Source of the DNA: a virus | DNA length: 58,171 nucleotides | Virus record (IMG/VR): IMGVR_UViG_3300050131_000113 | Coordinates: 1-58,171 of that record | Reading direction: 5' to 3' (one strand) | Shown: positions 14,101-20,304 of the stretch, in pieces | Layout: each line of letters starts with the position of its first letter | Position numbering within the stretch: the stretch's first letter is position 1 | Translations under genes and position numbers: made by a program | The notes under the pieces: generated by a model | Databases searched by the model: none | What the model saw: only the letters and a program-made list of their open reading frames with translations | What the model was told of the DNA's origin: nothing

Positions 14101-14362
14101 TGTGGGCAATATGTGGGCACATCGGATGATACGCGGATGAAAACAAATGTTATCGAATGTAACGGGATGCAGGCGAAAGACTTTGAAAAATATAGCTATT
14201 CCGGCAGAGACCTGAGAAACACTTTATGAGTCAACAACTTAGGAAATCCGATGAATATGATTATTGGTCATGGGCTAGAAGGTTCTAGTCCCTCCGCATT
14301 CACCAATGAAATCAATATCTTAAACAAAAATCCTGATATCGACCGGAGGTCTCGTGTGGGCA
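14101..14362 (+). other. Candidate attP region with TGTGGGCA repeats
   Basis: The 267 bases after the Xis-like gene contain no strong gene until 14356. TGTGGGCA occurs at 14101-14108, 14112-14119 and 14355-14362. Repeats of this kind next to a tRNA-like core resemble integrase arm-type sites. The intervening DNA is AT-richer than its surroundings. Assignment as attP is inference from position after xis and from the tRNA-3'-like core. Confidence 0.4.
14281..14305 (+). other. tRNA 3'-end-like sequence ending in CCA
   Basis: The segment runs from GGTTCTAGTCCCTCC through GCATTCACCA. It looks like the T-arm, acceptor strand and CCA end of a tRNA; in frame it would read LEGSSPSAFTN, a familiar false-ORF signature of tRNA ends. 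Compared with a standard T-arm it has T for a purine in the TTCRA loop and one stem mismatch, and no matching 5' half is found upstream, so it is not a functional tRNA. The most likely role is attachment core. Confidence 0.45.
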
Positions 14363-14559
14363 CTGTGTTGGCAAAACGATTGCCGCAGGCACTAGCAGAT
14401 TGCGCCTGCCACCTTACCCGGCTCCGTGCCAGTCATCCGGAGCCGCTCATGATCTCGACGCTGATCGAGCAATGTAAGGAGTTCGATAGCGACCCGGACG
14501 CGATGCGTCCGAAGATACTGCGGACGATCAAGCTTCTTGATGAGGGACACAATGGGTGA
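14356..14559 (+). CDS. Hypothetical protein, 67 aa
   Basis: I choose GTG 14356, preceded by CGGAGG; the frame is open from 14251 but that part translates the tRNA-like sequence. The product VGTVLAKRLPQALADCACHLTRLR, then LIEQCKEFDSDPDAMRPKILRTIKLLDEG, is helical. In a lysogen this gene would lie on the far side of the attachment core from xis. Confidence 0.52.
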   Translation: MGTVLAKRLPQALADCACHLTRLRASHPEPLMISTLIEQCKEFDSDPDAMRPKILRTIKLLDEGHNG

Positions 14560-14923
14560 TGTTACCGGACCGATTTCGACGCTTGCCGGCGCGCTTCACG
14601 AATTGCCAGATGGACAAATGTGTGACGAGCACCCGCGCCGCAAGGCCGTTGTTCGCATCCAGGGCGAGACGGACTCGTTCGGCTGCGAAATGCATGACAT
14701 GTGCGAGCAATGCGCCAAAGAGCATCGCGCTTATCTGAAATCGCCAGAAGCAGCAGAGCACCGCAAGGGCATCTGCGAATGGTGCAAGAACCCGGCCGAC
14801 GATCTGCGCGATCGTCGCGACTATGAAGAGGGAATGTGCGGGCGCGTCTATCGCGTTTGTGGTCCCTGCGTAAAGCGGGAGAACGAAGAACTCGAAGCCG
14901 AGTCCAATTATTGGGGTGACTAA
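14552..14923 (+). CDS. Cys-rich protein with zinc knuckles, 123 aa
   Basis: The ATG at 14552 has GAGGG just upstream and overlaps the preceding stop. Cys/His groups at MCDEHPRRKAV, FGCEMHDMCEQCAKEH, GICEWCKNPADDL and RVCGPCVKRENEE suggest two zinc sites. Family unknown. Confidence 0.65.
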   Translation: MGDVTGPISTLAGALHELPDGQMCDEHPRRKAVVRIQGETDSFGCEMHDMCEQCAKEHRAYLKSPEAAEHRKGICEWCKNPADDLRDRRDYEEGMCGRVYRVCGPCVKRENEELEAESNYWGD

Positions 14924-14992
14924 CCGTTTCCTGCTATGAAACATTAGGTATTTGATTTTGCAAGGGCGTGTCAGTCATCAGAGGCATGAAAG

Positions 14993-15021
14993 GCCGCGTA
15001 GGGCGGCATAGGGAGAATGAG
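14993..15021 (+). promoter_or_regulatory. Hairpin plus Shine-Dalgarno module, copy 1
   Basis: GCCGC-GTAGG-GCGGC forms a stem ending 14 bases before the ATG at 15022, followed by a GGGAGA ribosome site. The same module occurs before the gene at 15278. Confidence 0.5.
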
Positions 15022-15234
15022 ATGGCGAATAAAAAAGAGCCTGAGAATGTCGAATGGGTTGTTACGGGTCGCGCGGTTTTCGACGGGGCAACGTGCATCG
15101 TTCACGCCAAAACACGCCAAGAAGCCATTGCGAAAGCCACTAGCGGCGATTGTATCGGCGAAATCGAAATTAATTGTGCTTCGCTTGTGGATTTCACCCA
15201 TAGCCGGGCCGAGTCAAATGTTGACGACGGTTAA
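15022..15234 (+). CDS. Hypothetical protein, 70 aa
   Basis: Start at 15022 behind GGGAGA. The product (NVEWVVTGRAVFDGATCIVHAKTRQEAIAKATSGDCIGEIEI) is a small alpha/beta protein of the kind often seen in phages (beta-beta-alpha-beta). No function known. Confidence 0.62.
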   Translation: MANKKEPENVEWVVTGRAVFDGATCIVHAKTRQEAIAKATSGDCIGEIEINCASLVDFTHSRAESNVDDG

Positions 15235-15249
15235 TTGAAACCGCAGAGC

Positions 15250-15277
15250 GCCGCATAGGGCGGCAGAAGGAGATGAG
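15250..15277 (+). promoter_or_regulatory. Hairpin plus Shine-Dalgarno module, copy 2
   Basis: GCCGC-ATAGG-GCGGC, then AGAAGGAGATGAG before the ATG at 15278: same stem, same loop length and nearly the same spacing as copy 1. Probably a translation-initiation module carried with each gene. Confidence 0.5.
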
Positions 15278-15769
15278 ATGAGGTTTTGGTTTGATACCGA
15301 ATTTATCGAGGACGGCAAGACCATCGAATTGCTTTCAATCGGCGTCGTGTCCGAGGATGGCCGGTACTTCTATGCTGAGCCCCTTGAAACGGATCGCTCC
15401 AGAGCGAGCGCGTGGGTTCAAGAGAACGTCTTTCCGGGGCTGGGTGGCCCGCTCCTGCCGCGCGCCGAGATCGCCGCCGAGCTGATCGAGTTCATGGGCG
15501 AGAAGCCGGAAATTTGGGCCTACTATGCTGACTACGACTGGGTAGCGCTCTGTCAGCTTTATGGCACGATGATGGATCTTCCGAAGAGTTGGCCCATGTA
15601 CTGCCGAGATGTAAAGCAGCTTTGCGACGGCCTCGGGAATCCCAAGTTGCCCGAGCAGCTTTCGCAGGAACACGCCGCCTTGGCCGACGCAAAATGGACG
15701 AAGGAGGCTTGGCAATTTCTGATGAACTTGGCGAGCCATCGGGAAGCGGCTTTCGCCGGCCGCATATAA
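15278..15769 (+). CDS. 3'-5' exoribonuclease (Rv2179c-like, DEDD fold)
   Basis: 163 aa. The N-terminal RFWFDTEFIEDG supplies the first D-x-E pair, then ELLSIGVVSEDGRYFYAE, a middle YYADYDWVALCQLYG with the second acidic residues, and the C-terminal QEHAALADAKWT holding the conserved His and Asp. This is the pattern of the Rv2179c-like exoribonuclease family. Phage members are thought to act on RNA or DNA ends; substrate here unknown. Strong Shine-Dalgarno (AAGGAG). Confidence 0.85.
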   Translation: MRFWFDTEFIEDGKTIELLSIGVVSEDGRYFYAEPLETDRSRASAWVQENVFPGLGGPLLPRAEIAAELIEFMGEKPEIWAYYADYDWVALCQLYGTMMDLPKSWPMYCRDVKQLCDGLGNPKLPEQLSQEHAALADAKWTKEAWQFLMNLASHREAAFAGRI

Positions 15770-15796
15770 CCGATGAATGCAGAGGACCATTGAGCC

Positions 15797-16024
15797 ATGA
15801 GCAAGAAGAAAAGCTTCACTCGTTGGGCGATCACGGGAGAGTGCGGCCTGTATATCGGACAGCGTCTCACGAGGCGGGGCGCCATCGCGGAACATGTCTC
15901 AGCAAAGTTCGCTGGCGTGTCTCCATATGCAGGCAATGGCCTAGACGATAGTCAGCGTTCCGCTTGGGATAGATGCCTCCGGCTTGGCGATCGGGCCGTA
16001 AAAGTCCGCATCACTGTTCAGTAG
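15797..16024 (+). CDS. Hypothetical protein, 75 aa
   Basis: Preceded by the repeated leader. Basic N-terminus (SKKKSFTRWAITGECGLYIGQRLTRRGAIAEHVSAKF), then GLDDSQRSAWDRCLRLGDRAVKVRITVQ. No family recognised. Confidence 0.55.
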   Translation: MSKKKSFTRWAITGECGLYIGQRLTRRGAIAEHVSAKFAGVSPYAGNGLDDSQRSAWDRCLRLGDRAVKVRITVQ

Positions 16025-16046
16025 CCAACAATGCAGAGGACTGAGC

Positions 16047-16142
16047 ATGACTACGCAGGATAAGATCGCCATCATCGCGATTTGGGTAATTGGATTTAGT
16101 ACAATGTGGACGCTGTTCCAGCTAACGCACGCTGTTCAGTAG
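16047..16142 (+). CDS. 31-aa membrane peptide
   Basis: Behind a copy of the start-associated leader. MTTQDKIAIIAIWVIGFSTM, then WTLFQLTHAVQ, is a single hydrophobic helix with short polar ends. The leader copy is the main reason to believe it is expressed. Confidence 0.5.
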   Translation: MTTQDKIAIIAIWVIGFSTMWTLFQLTHAVQ

Positions 16143-16171
16143 TCAACAATGCAGAACCTCAGGGATAGGCC

Positions 16172-16405
16172 ATGACCGCCAAGCTATTTGAAACCGAGAT
16201 CGATTTGGCCGAGCTGACACTGCGGATCGCAGAAGCCTGCCTGGGCATGAAGCGCCCGCCGGGAACGTCGGCGAAGGATGCCTTGGCCCAGCTTCGCGCT
16301 GCGGAGCCAGAGCATATTGCTGGATTCGACAGGGCCGCAATGCGTGCCGCTCAATACTTCGTCGAGTGCATCAACAAATCCGGCCACTTTGCCGAGATGA
16401 ACTAA
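16172..16405 (+). CDS. Hypothetical protein, 77 aa
   Basis: Leader copy upstream. All-helical: TEIDLAELTLRIAEACLGMKR, then SAKDALAQLRAAEPEHIAGFDRAAMRAAQYFVE. No motif known to me. Confidence 0.57.
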   Translation: MTAKLFETEIDLAELTLRIAEACLGMKRPPGTSAKDALAQLRAAEPEHIAGFDRAAMRAAQYFVECINKSGHFAEMN

Positions 16406-16429
16406 CTGCATGCAGAGGACTATTGAGCC

Positions 16430-16651
16430 ATGAACGAGAGACGTCCGGCCAACGATGATATGGTGGATGGCTATATGGACGGTTACGACATGACCGCGCC
16501 TGAGCCTTCAGCCAACCGCTCTGCGTCCTATCGCCATGGTTTCATGGTTGGGCGCGGCGAAAAGACGGGCGACTTTGCTGGCAATTACATAGACCTAAAT
16601 CGAGCCGCCGATGCGGCGATGGACGCGGACGATATCCGCGCGTTTCAGTAG
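16430..16651 (+). CDS. Small RMF/CrpP-like protein, 73 aa
   Basis: Leader copy upstream. The core DGYMDGYDMTAPEPSANRSASYRHGFMVGRGEK, with paired G-x-x-x-G and R-x-G-F-x-x-G segments, recalls the ribosome-modulation-factor/CrpP-like small proteins often seen in alphaproteobacteria. The resemblance is weak, and no activity is claimed. Confidence 0.55.
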   Translation: MNERRPANDDMVDGYMDGYDMTAPEPSANRSASYRHGFMVGRGEKTGDFAGNYIDLNRAADAAMDADDIRAFQ

Positions 16652-16668
16652 GATGCAGAGGATGACCC

Positions 16669-17028
16669 ATGGGAATGTTTGATAGCGTCTATGTCGATTG
16701 CCCGCATTGCGGTAAGCCCGTCGAATTTCAGAGCAAGGAATGGGATTGCCAGATGGATACGTGGACGCTCGACGACGCGCCGACGCAGGTCCTTCGTGAC
16801 ATTATGAATTGGCCGAACCATTGCGAAAAGTGCGATGGTTGGTTTGCGCTGATTGACCCCTATTTTCCACCTGGACCACCACCCCGGCCGGCCCTTCATG
16901 CCGCGATGGTCAAGGCGCCAGACAACCCGGATACGCATCCTCAGGGCATGAAGTGGTGGCCGGATGACCGGGATTTTTCATACAATGACCTGATCGCCTC
17001 GGCGGTCCCGAGTGGAGACCGTACATGA
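16669..17028 (+). CDS. Zinc-ribbon protein, 119 aa
   Basis: MGMFDSVYVDCPHCGKPVEFQSKEW and, 45 residues later, NHCEKCDGWFALID form a two-CxxC zinc ribbon. The MFDxxxVxCPxCG opening is common in small phage proteins. Proline-rich linker and acidic C-terminus. Coupled (ATGA) to the membrane gene downstream. Confidence 0.68.
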   Translation: MGMFDSVYVDCPHCGKPVEFQSKEWDCQMDTWTLDDAPTQVLRDIMNWPNHCEKCDGWFALIDPYFPPGPPPRPALHAAMVKAPDNPDTHPQGMKWWPDDRDFSYNDLIASAVPSGDRT

Positions 17029-17192
17029 TACACGTCAAGGCGATTCTGGTTGGAAGTCTACTTTTGGTATCGATGCTCGGGTGTGGCGTACTTCTCGCAA
17101 AATACCCAATGATTGGATTCTCCATTGTTGGCCTCGGGTGCTCTTACTGTTTTGGCCGCGCTGCAATGGCTCTAATACCCAACCGATCCTGA
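17025..17192 (+). CDS. Two-span membrane protein, 55 aa
   Basis: The start overlaps the preceding stop (ATGA). Hydrophobic helices at about residues 5-25 (KAILVGSLLLVSMLGCGVLLA) and 29-46. The first ends LGC, but the residues before it do not make a good lipobox, so I favour an integral membrane protein. Confidence 0.52.
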   Translation: MIHVKAILVGSLLLVSMLGCGVLLAKYPMIGFSIVGLGCSYCFGRAAMALIPNRS

Positions 17193-17219
17193 CCGAACAG
17201 ACGAATGGAGATCTCACAC

Positions 17220-17372
17220 ATGGCGCTTATGTCGAAGCCGTTACCACCGAATCCCAATCTAGAAAGGCTGATTGAGGAAGCGAAAAAGCGATGGGCTGCT
17301 ATGACGCCAGAGCAGCAAGAGGCCGAGTTGCAATTGCAGCGCCAAAGCTGGGCTCGACAGGATATGGACTAA
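17220..17372 (+). CDS. 50-aa charged helical protein
   Basis: ATG at 17220 behind GGAG at nine bases. MALMSKPLPPNPNLERLIEE, then AKKRWAAMTPEQQEAELQLQRQSWA, is a single long charged helix typical of small phage proteins with an MTPEEQ motif. Function unknown. Confidence 0.52.
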   Translation: MALMSKPLPPNPNLERLIEEAKKRWAAMTPEQQEAELQLQRQSWARQDMD

Positions 17373-17406
17373 CATGGCCGATACTCCTGACCGAAGATAG
17401 GATGGA

Positions 17407-17769
17407 ATGATGAAGCGAATAGAGAGCATGCTTGACGATGTGCGCGGCACAGTCACTTACGACTTGGGCAATGGCCGCTATGCCACCTTCGACGCTCGCA
17501 CCGTTCGGGAGGTCGGCCTTGCGCGCCTGATGGACGCCCACGGCATCGAAATGCCGACTGAGCGCCTTCCGGTCATTTATCATGGCAGGCGCGTAGGTAC
17601 GATGGCTCCGGACTTTGACCCCGCGACCGCCCGCAGCATTTCATTCATGTACGATGTGCGGCCGGGAGACTTCCGACGCGAGGGCAATACTTGGGTAGTT
17701 GGTAGGGCCATGGGTGCCGGCGATGTCGATTGCGTCGCTGGCTTCATTCGCGACAGTAACCAATCCTGA
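17407..17769 (+). CDS. Hypothetical beta-rich protein, 120 aa
   Basis: Starts at 17407 or 17410 behind AGGATGG. MKRIESMLDDVRGTVTYDLGNGRYATFDARTVREVGLARLMDAHG, then VGTMAPDFDPATARSISFMYDVRPGDFRREGNTW. Looks like a folded alpha/beta domain. Not recognised. Confidence 0.58.
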   Translation: MMKRIESMLDDVRGTVTYDLGNGRYATFDARTVREVGLARLMDAHGIEMPTERLPVIYHGRRVGTMAPDFDPATARSISFMYDVRPGDFRREGNTWVVGRAMGAGDVDCVAGFIRDSNQS

Positions 17770-17787
17770 GCAGAAATCGAGGATAGC

Positions 17788-17976
17788 ATGGTCTATGTGA
17801 TGGTAGGACTCGCCTGCTCGACGCTCGGCTGTGAATGGTGGAAGCCAGCATTCAACGACGGCCAGACTTTCGATACCGAAAGGGCCTGTATGGATCGCGT
17901 AGCCGAGGTAAGACCTAAGCAGATCATGTTTTTCGATATGAAGTGCGAGCCAATCAAGCCCGGTGCCCAATCCTAA
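17788..17976 (+). CDS. Small Cys-containing protein, 62 aa
   Basis: MVYVMVGLACSTLGCEWWKP, then TFDTERACMDRVAEVRPKQIMFFDMKCEP. Four cysteines spaced as in small secreted or oxidised proteins, but there is no real signal peptide. The stop context CCAATCC-TGA-GC resembles the end of the 120-aa gene before it. Confidence 0.52.
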   Translation: MVYVMVGLACSTLGCEWWKPAFNDGQTFDTERACMDRVAEVRPKQIMFFDMKCEPIKPGAQS

Positions 17977-17993
17977 GCGAACATGGAGCAAAC

Positions 17994-18185
17994 ATGGGAC
18001 AACCTAATTCAAAACGCGCGAGACGCAGGCTCAGAGCCAAGCTTGAGAACGATCCGAACCTTATTTATGAGTTTGGGCGGATGATGGTCCGCACGGTATC
18101 GGCGGTCGAAAGAATAGATTTAGGGAACAATCTCTATATCGAAATAGAAAATGAAACTTGGTATGAGCTTGGACGCCCTCAGTGA
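17994..18185 (+). CDS. Basic protein, 63 aa, last gene of the rightward arm
   Basis: ATG 17994 behind GGAGC. A strongly basic start (GQPNSKRARRRLRAKLENDP), then a short beta region. It ends eight bases from the stop of the convergent minus-strand gene at 18193; no terminator is visible between them. Confidence 0.52.
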   Translation: MGQPNSKRARRRLRAKLENDPNLIYEFGRMMVRTVSAVERIDLGNNLYIEIENETWYELGRPQ

Positions 18186-18192
18186 TGGGCAA

Positions 18193-18357
18193 TCAGCGCC
18201 GTAGACACTTCCTCATCTCCGCGATCTGCTTATCTGTATAGCCCTTGCCCCGCGCCCATGCTTCCGCGGTCGCCTGCCCGTAGTCAGTGACGGCCTGCCG
18301 GACGACCCAGCAGGGGATCGCATAGGCCGGGCTCGCCAGCAGCAAACTGGAAGCCAC
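18193..18357 (-). CDS. Small exported protein, 54 aa
   Basis: I start at GTG 18357, which shares a base with the preceding stop (TAGTG). The start is uncertain, since residues just upstream in frame (AIRAGI) would lengthen the signal peptide. SSLLLASPAYA is followed by IPCWVVRQAVTDYGQATAEAWARGKGYTDKQIAEMRKCLR, a domain familiar from small periplasmic proteins of Rhizobiales (CWxVRxAV...AxAWARxxGYxxxxI). Function unknown. Confidence 0.6.
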   Translation of the reverse strand: MASSLLLASPAYAIPCWVVRQAVTDYGQATAEAWARGKGYTDKQIAEMRKCLRR

Positions 18358-18494
18358 TATGCCAGCCCGAATAGCCTGACCAGCGCGCGGGTGATTTGGG
18401 TTATCAGGAACAGACCGAATCCCCAACCCATCGCAGCGCCGAACGCCGCAAGAAAAAAAGCGCAACAGGTCTGCCATGTGCATGATACGGGCAT
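18357..18494 (-). CDS. 45-aa membrane protein
   Basis: ATG 18494 with GGAG nine bases upstream. CAFFLAAFGAAMGWGFGLFL, then ITQITRALVRLFGLA: one long membrane helix. It is joined to the next gene by a TAGTG overlap. Family unknown. Confidence 0.55.
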   Translation of the reverse strand: MPVSCTWQTCCAFFLAAFGAAMGWGFGLFLITQITRALVRLFGLA

Positions 18495-18525
18495 CACAGG
18501 GGGCTCCGGGTTGAAGTTTTAGATT

Positions 18526-18570
18526 TGATTCAATCAACAGCATGCGCGCTGACAGCGAGTGCGATCACCA
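18526..18570 (+). repeat. Dispersed repeat, family 2, copy 2
   Basis: AGATTTGATTCAATCAAC and GTGCGATCACC match the copy at 1664-1760 (there on the minus strand). It abuts the family 1 copy C; together they occupy the 162-base intergenic gap, in which no gene is seen. Confidence 0.5.
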
Positions 18571-18605
18571 TTTCAGGGTCGCTTGCTAAAGCAGGCTCAA
18601 GCGTT

Positions 18606-18660
18606 GCCTGACTTCTCCGCTCATAAAGCGAGATGCGCTGTCGCGCTGAAACAGACCTAC
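18606..18660 (-). repeat. Dispersed structured repeat, family 1, copy C
   Basis: On the minus strand it begins GTCTGTTTCAGCGCGACAGC and ends GAGCGGAGAAGTCAGGCAAC. Hairpins: GCGC-GACA-GCGC, then CGCT-TTATG-AGCG. It directly follows the DUF3309 stop. Confidence 0.6.
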
Positions 18661-18821
18661 AATCGACCGAGCAGCAGCAAGATCACAAGCACCACCACGA
18701 TCAGCCCCAAGCCCCCGCCGCCATAATATCCGGTGCCGTAGAACGGCCCGCCCCCGACGCCGGAGAAGCCGCCGAGCAAACAGATCACGAGAATGATCAG
18801 GATGATGGTTCCGAGTGACAT
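18657..18821 (-). CDS. DUF3309 family membrane protein, 54 aa
   Basis: ATG 18821 with AAGGAG eight bases upstream. MSLGTIILIILVICLLGGFS, then a Gly-rich loop (GVGGGPFYGTGYYGGGGLGL), then IVVVLVILLLLGRL: exactly the two-helix, glycine-loop layout of DUF3309, a family common in Bradyrhizobium and relatives. Function unknown. Its presence is one of the better host indicators. Confidence 0.85.
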   Translation of the reverse strand: MSLGTIILIILVICLLGGFSGVGGGPFYGTGYYGGGGLGLIVVVLVILLLLGRL

Positions 18822-18823
18822 AT

Positions 18824-18994
18824 TCAGTCTCCTTCTTCTTCAATCGTGATGCGATAGGTTTTGCCGTCCTTGAGCTCGCCGATTTGTTTCGGGATCTCGC
18901 CCATCAGGTGGCCCGGAAGCGGATCGAATTTCAAAAGCACCATGGATGCGCCGTTTTTGGAGACGACGGCGGCGCAGCGGGCGCTGAATTGCAT
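18824..18994 (-). CDS. Hypothetical protein, 56 aa
   Basis: Ends two bases before the DUF3309 start and its 3' end supplies that gene's ribosome site. MQFSARCAAVVSKNGASMVL, then LGEIPKQIGELKDGKTYRITIEEE: a compact beta-rich small protein. Not recognised. Confidence 0.62.
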   Translation of the reverse strand: MQFSARCAAVVSKNGASMVLLKFDPLPGHLMGEIPKQIGELKDGKTYRITIEEEGD

Positions 18995-18996
18995 CG

Positions 18997-19332
18997 TCAG
19001 TGTTTCGGCACGTTCGACAGCCGCAATTCAGCGACACCCTGGCTGATGTACTTCACGTCGCCGCTCATCGATACGATCTGGCGATCGAGGCTGTTGATCT
19101 GTTCTTCCATCGCCTTGTTGCTGGTACGAAGGTCGGCAATTGTTTCTGCAAAGCGGTGACCGTCTTCGCGAAGCGAATTTAGCTCTGAACTCAGGTAGCG
19201 CTCGCCAGTGATGAACCCGCCGATAAAAACGAATACGCTGATGATCGATGCTACTGCGCCGGCAATCGAGATGACCTGCCGCAGTTTAATGCGAATCGAC
19301 GAGACGCCTTCCTTGTCGGTTTCCATCGTCAT
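18997..19332 (-). CDS. Membrane-anchored coiled-coil protein, 111 aa
   Basis: Start overlaps the previous stop (ATGA at 19329-19332). A basic N-terminus, one membrane helix (about residues 20-42, ISIAGAVASIISVFVFIGGFI), then a heptad region (SELNSLREDGHRFAETIADLRTSNKAMEEQINSLDRQI). This is the layout of i-spanins such as Rz, but the downstream Rz1 lipoprotein is not evident, so the spanin label is tentative. Confidence 0.66.
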   Translation of the reverse strand: MTMETDKEGVSSIRIKLRQVISIAGAVASIISVFVFIGGFITGERYLSSELNSLREDGHRFAETIADLRTSNKAMEEQINSLDRQIVSMSGDVKYISQGVAELRLSNVPKH

Positions 19333-19589
19333 GGCGGCGCGGCCCTCGCACAATTGTCGATGGTCTCGCGCTGCTTTGGCGTCGATTCCCTCAGTGCCCG
19401 CTCAAGGTTCTTGGGGTCGAGTACCTTGATGGATTCGTTGATGCGGTCGCAGTTCGGCGGCTCGACAGCCGGTTCGGTTCCCTGATGTCGGCGATGAACG
19501 CGGTAATGAGGTTCCCACGGCCAATGAAATGCCGACGCCTCAGAGGGAGATGCGATCATTAAAATTAAAAGTGCCGCCATAATCCTCAT
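19329..19589 (-). CDS. Secreted small protein, 86 aa
   Basis: Signal peptide MRIMAALLILMIASPSEASA, then FHWPWEPHYRVHRRHQ and a helical tail with two Cys (NCDRINESIKVLDPKN, TIDNCARAAPP). No lipobox, so not a classical Rz1. Coupled to the coiled-coil membrane gene. Confidence 0.65.
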   Translation of the reverse strand: MRIMAALLILMIASPSEASAFHWPWEPHYRVHRRHQGTEPAVEPPNCDRINESIKVLDPKNLERALRESTPKQRETIDNCARAAPP

Positions 19590-19614
19590 TGTGCAGCGCC
19601 TCGGGGCCAATCGG

Positions 19615-19872
19615 TCATTGGTTTACCTCATGCATGGGCGGCGCCCACGGCTCCCGTTTCAAATCCGCGAGAATCCCAACCCGCCGCTCGATCCGTTCCA
19701 GCGCCTGAAACAACGGCATGTAAGCGAGCCGCAATCGCAACCGGATGATATCCGAGACGCCCTCATAATATATTGCCGCGATCGAACCGTTGGAGCGCGG
19801 CGGGATGCACCCCAGCCGCCAGTCGGTCAGGGCCTCGGCCACCTCCTGCCGAAATTGTTCTCGCGCTGTCAT
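19615..19872 (-). CDS. Hypothetical protein, 85 aa
   Basis: Start overlaps the preceding stop. Helical: MTAREQFRQEVAEALTDWRL, then IRLRLRLAYMPLFQALERIERRVGILADL. Lies in the lysis-side cluster; no motif. Confidence 0.6.
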   Translation of the reverse strand: MTAREQFRQEVAEALTDWRLGCIPPRSNGSIAAIYYEGVSDIIRLRLRLAYMPLFQALERIERRVGILADLKREPWAPPMHEVNQ

Positions 19873-20231
19873 TTCCTCGGCAGGCCATCCACCTGGACCT
19901 GCAAATGGTCCAGTTGTTTCGCCGTGTTGTTCACTTGAACCGATAGCCCGCTTTGAATTGCATTCGCGGTGGCCTGCGCATCGACCATCTTTCCGATCTG
20001 TAGCCAGACTTTGCTCTGGCCGTCTTTTACTTCAGCCAATCCATCCCGTTGCCCCGCCTTCAGATCGTTGATGACCCAACCTAGTCCGCCCAACGCGACC
20101 GTGATGAGAAAGGGCATGACGAACCGCGCGACCGAGATCATAACCGTGCTGTCGATTATCTTGCGGAACGGGGCCTCGCTGGACGGCACATTTACGGTAT
20201 CGCGTGGTTGATGTTCTGGCAGTCCATCCAT
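19869..20231 (-). CDS. Single-span membrane protein with coiled-coil tail, 120 aa
   Basis: ATG 20231 behind GGGAATGTCGGA. N-terminal polar region, a membrane helix at about 33-55 (VMISVARFVMPFLITVALGGLGWVI), then a polar heptad-like tail (ANAIQSGLSVQVNNTAKQLDHLQVQVDGLP). Topology resembles spanin or phage lysis accessory proteins. Confidence 0.65.
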   Translation of the reverse strand: MDGLPEHQPRDTVNVPSSEAPFRKIIDSTVMISVARFVMPFLITVALGGLGWVINDLKAGQRDGLAEVKDGQSKVWLQIGKMVDAQATANAIQSGLSVQVNNTAKQLDHLQVQVDGLPRK

Positions 20232-20249
20232 TCCGACATTCCCATTTCC

Positions 20250-20292
20250 AAAAGAGAGACAAAGGCCCGGCGCGCGTGATGGCGGCCGGGCC
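20250..20292 (-). terminator. Rho-independent terminator after the outer-membrane protein gene
   Basis: On the minus strand GGCCCGGC and GCCGGGCC pair perfectly over 8 bp with a 13-base loop and are followed by TTTGTCTCTCTTTT. It is 12 bases past the stop of the 20305-21015 gene, so that gene may form its own unit. Confidence 0.75.
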
Positions 20293-20304
20293 TGATATCT
20301 GCGA

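Larger units (their letters stand above)
15776..16668 (+). repeat. Start-associated leader repeats, five copies
   Basis: Near-identical leaders precede five consecutive small genes: AATGCAGAGGACCATTGAGCC (before 15797), AATGCAGAGGACTGAGC (before 16047), AATGCAGAACCTCAGGGATA... (before 16172), ATGCAGAGGACTATTGAGCC (before 16430) and GATGCAGAGGATGACCC (before 16669). Each contains AGAGGA or a related purine run as ribosome site. The pair before 16047 and 16172 also shares TGTTCAGTAG at the end of the preceding genes. Confidence 0.8.

Noticed and set aside
14221-14305. A complete tRNA gene
   Set aside because: Only the 3' part looks tRNA-like; no complementary acceptor 5' strand, D-arm or anticodon arm upstream, and the T-loop lacks the conserved purine.
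14251-14355. Extended N-terminus of the 67-aa gene starting at ATG 14251
   Set aside because: It would translate the tRNA-3'-like core (LEGSSPSAFTN), a known false-ORF signature; GTG 14356 has a proper ribosome site.
16430-16651. CrpP/RMF antibiotic-modifying or ribosome-hibernation protein
   Set aside because: Only a short G-x-x-x-G/R-x-G-F resemblance; too weak to assign a function.
19329-19589. Rz1-type outer-membrane lipoprotein paired with the coiled-coil membrane gene
   Set aside because: It has a signal peptide but no lipobox cysteine, so the spanin pair cannot be claimed.
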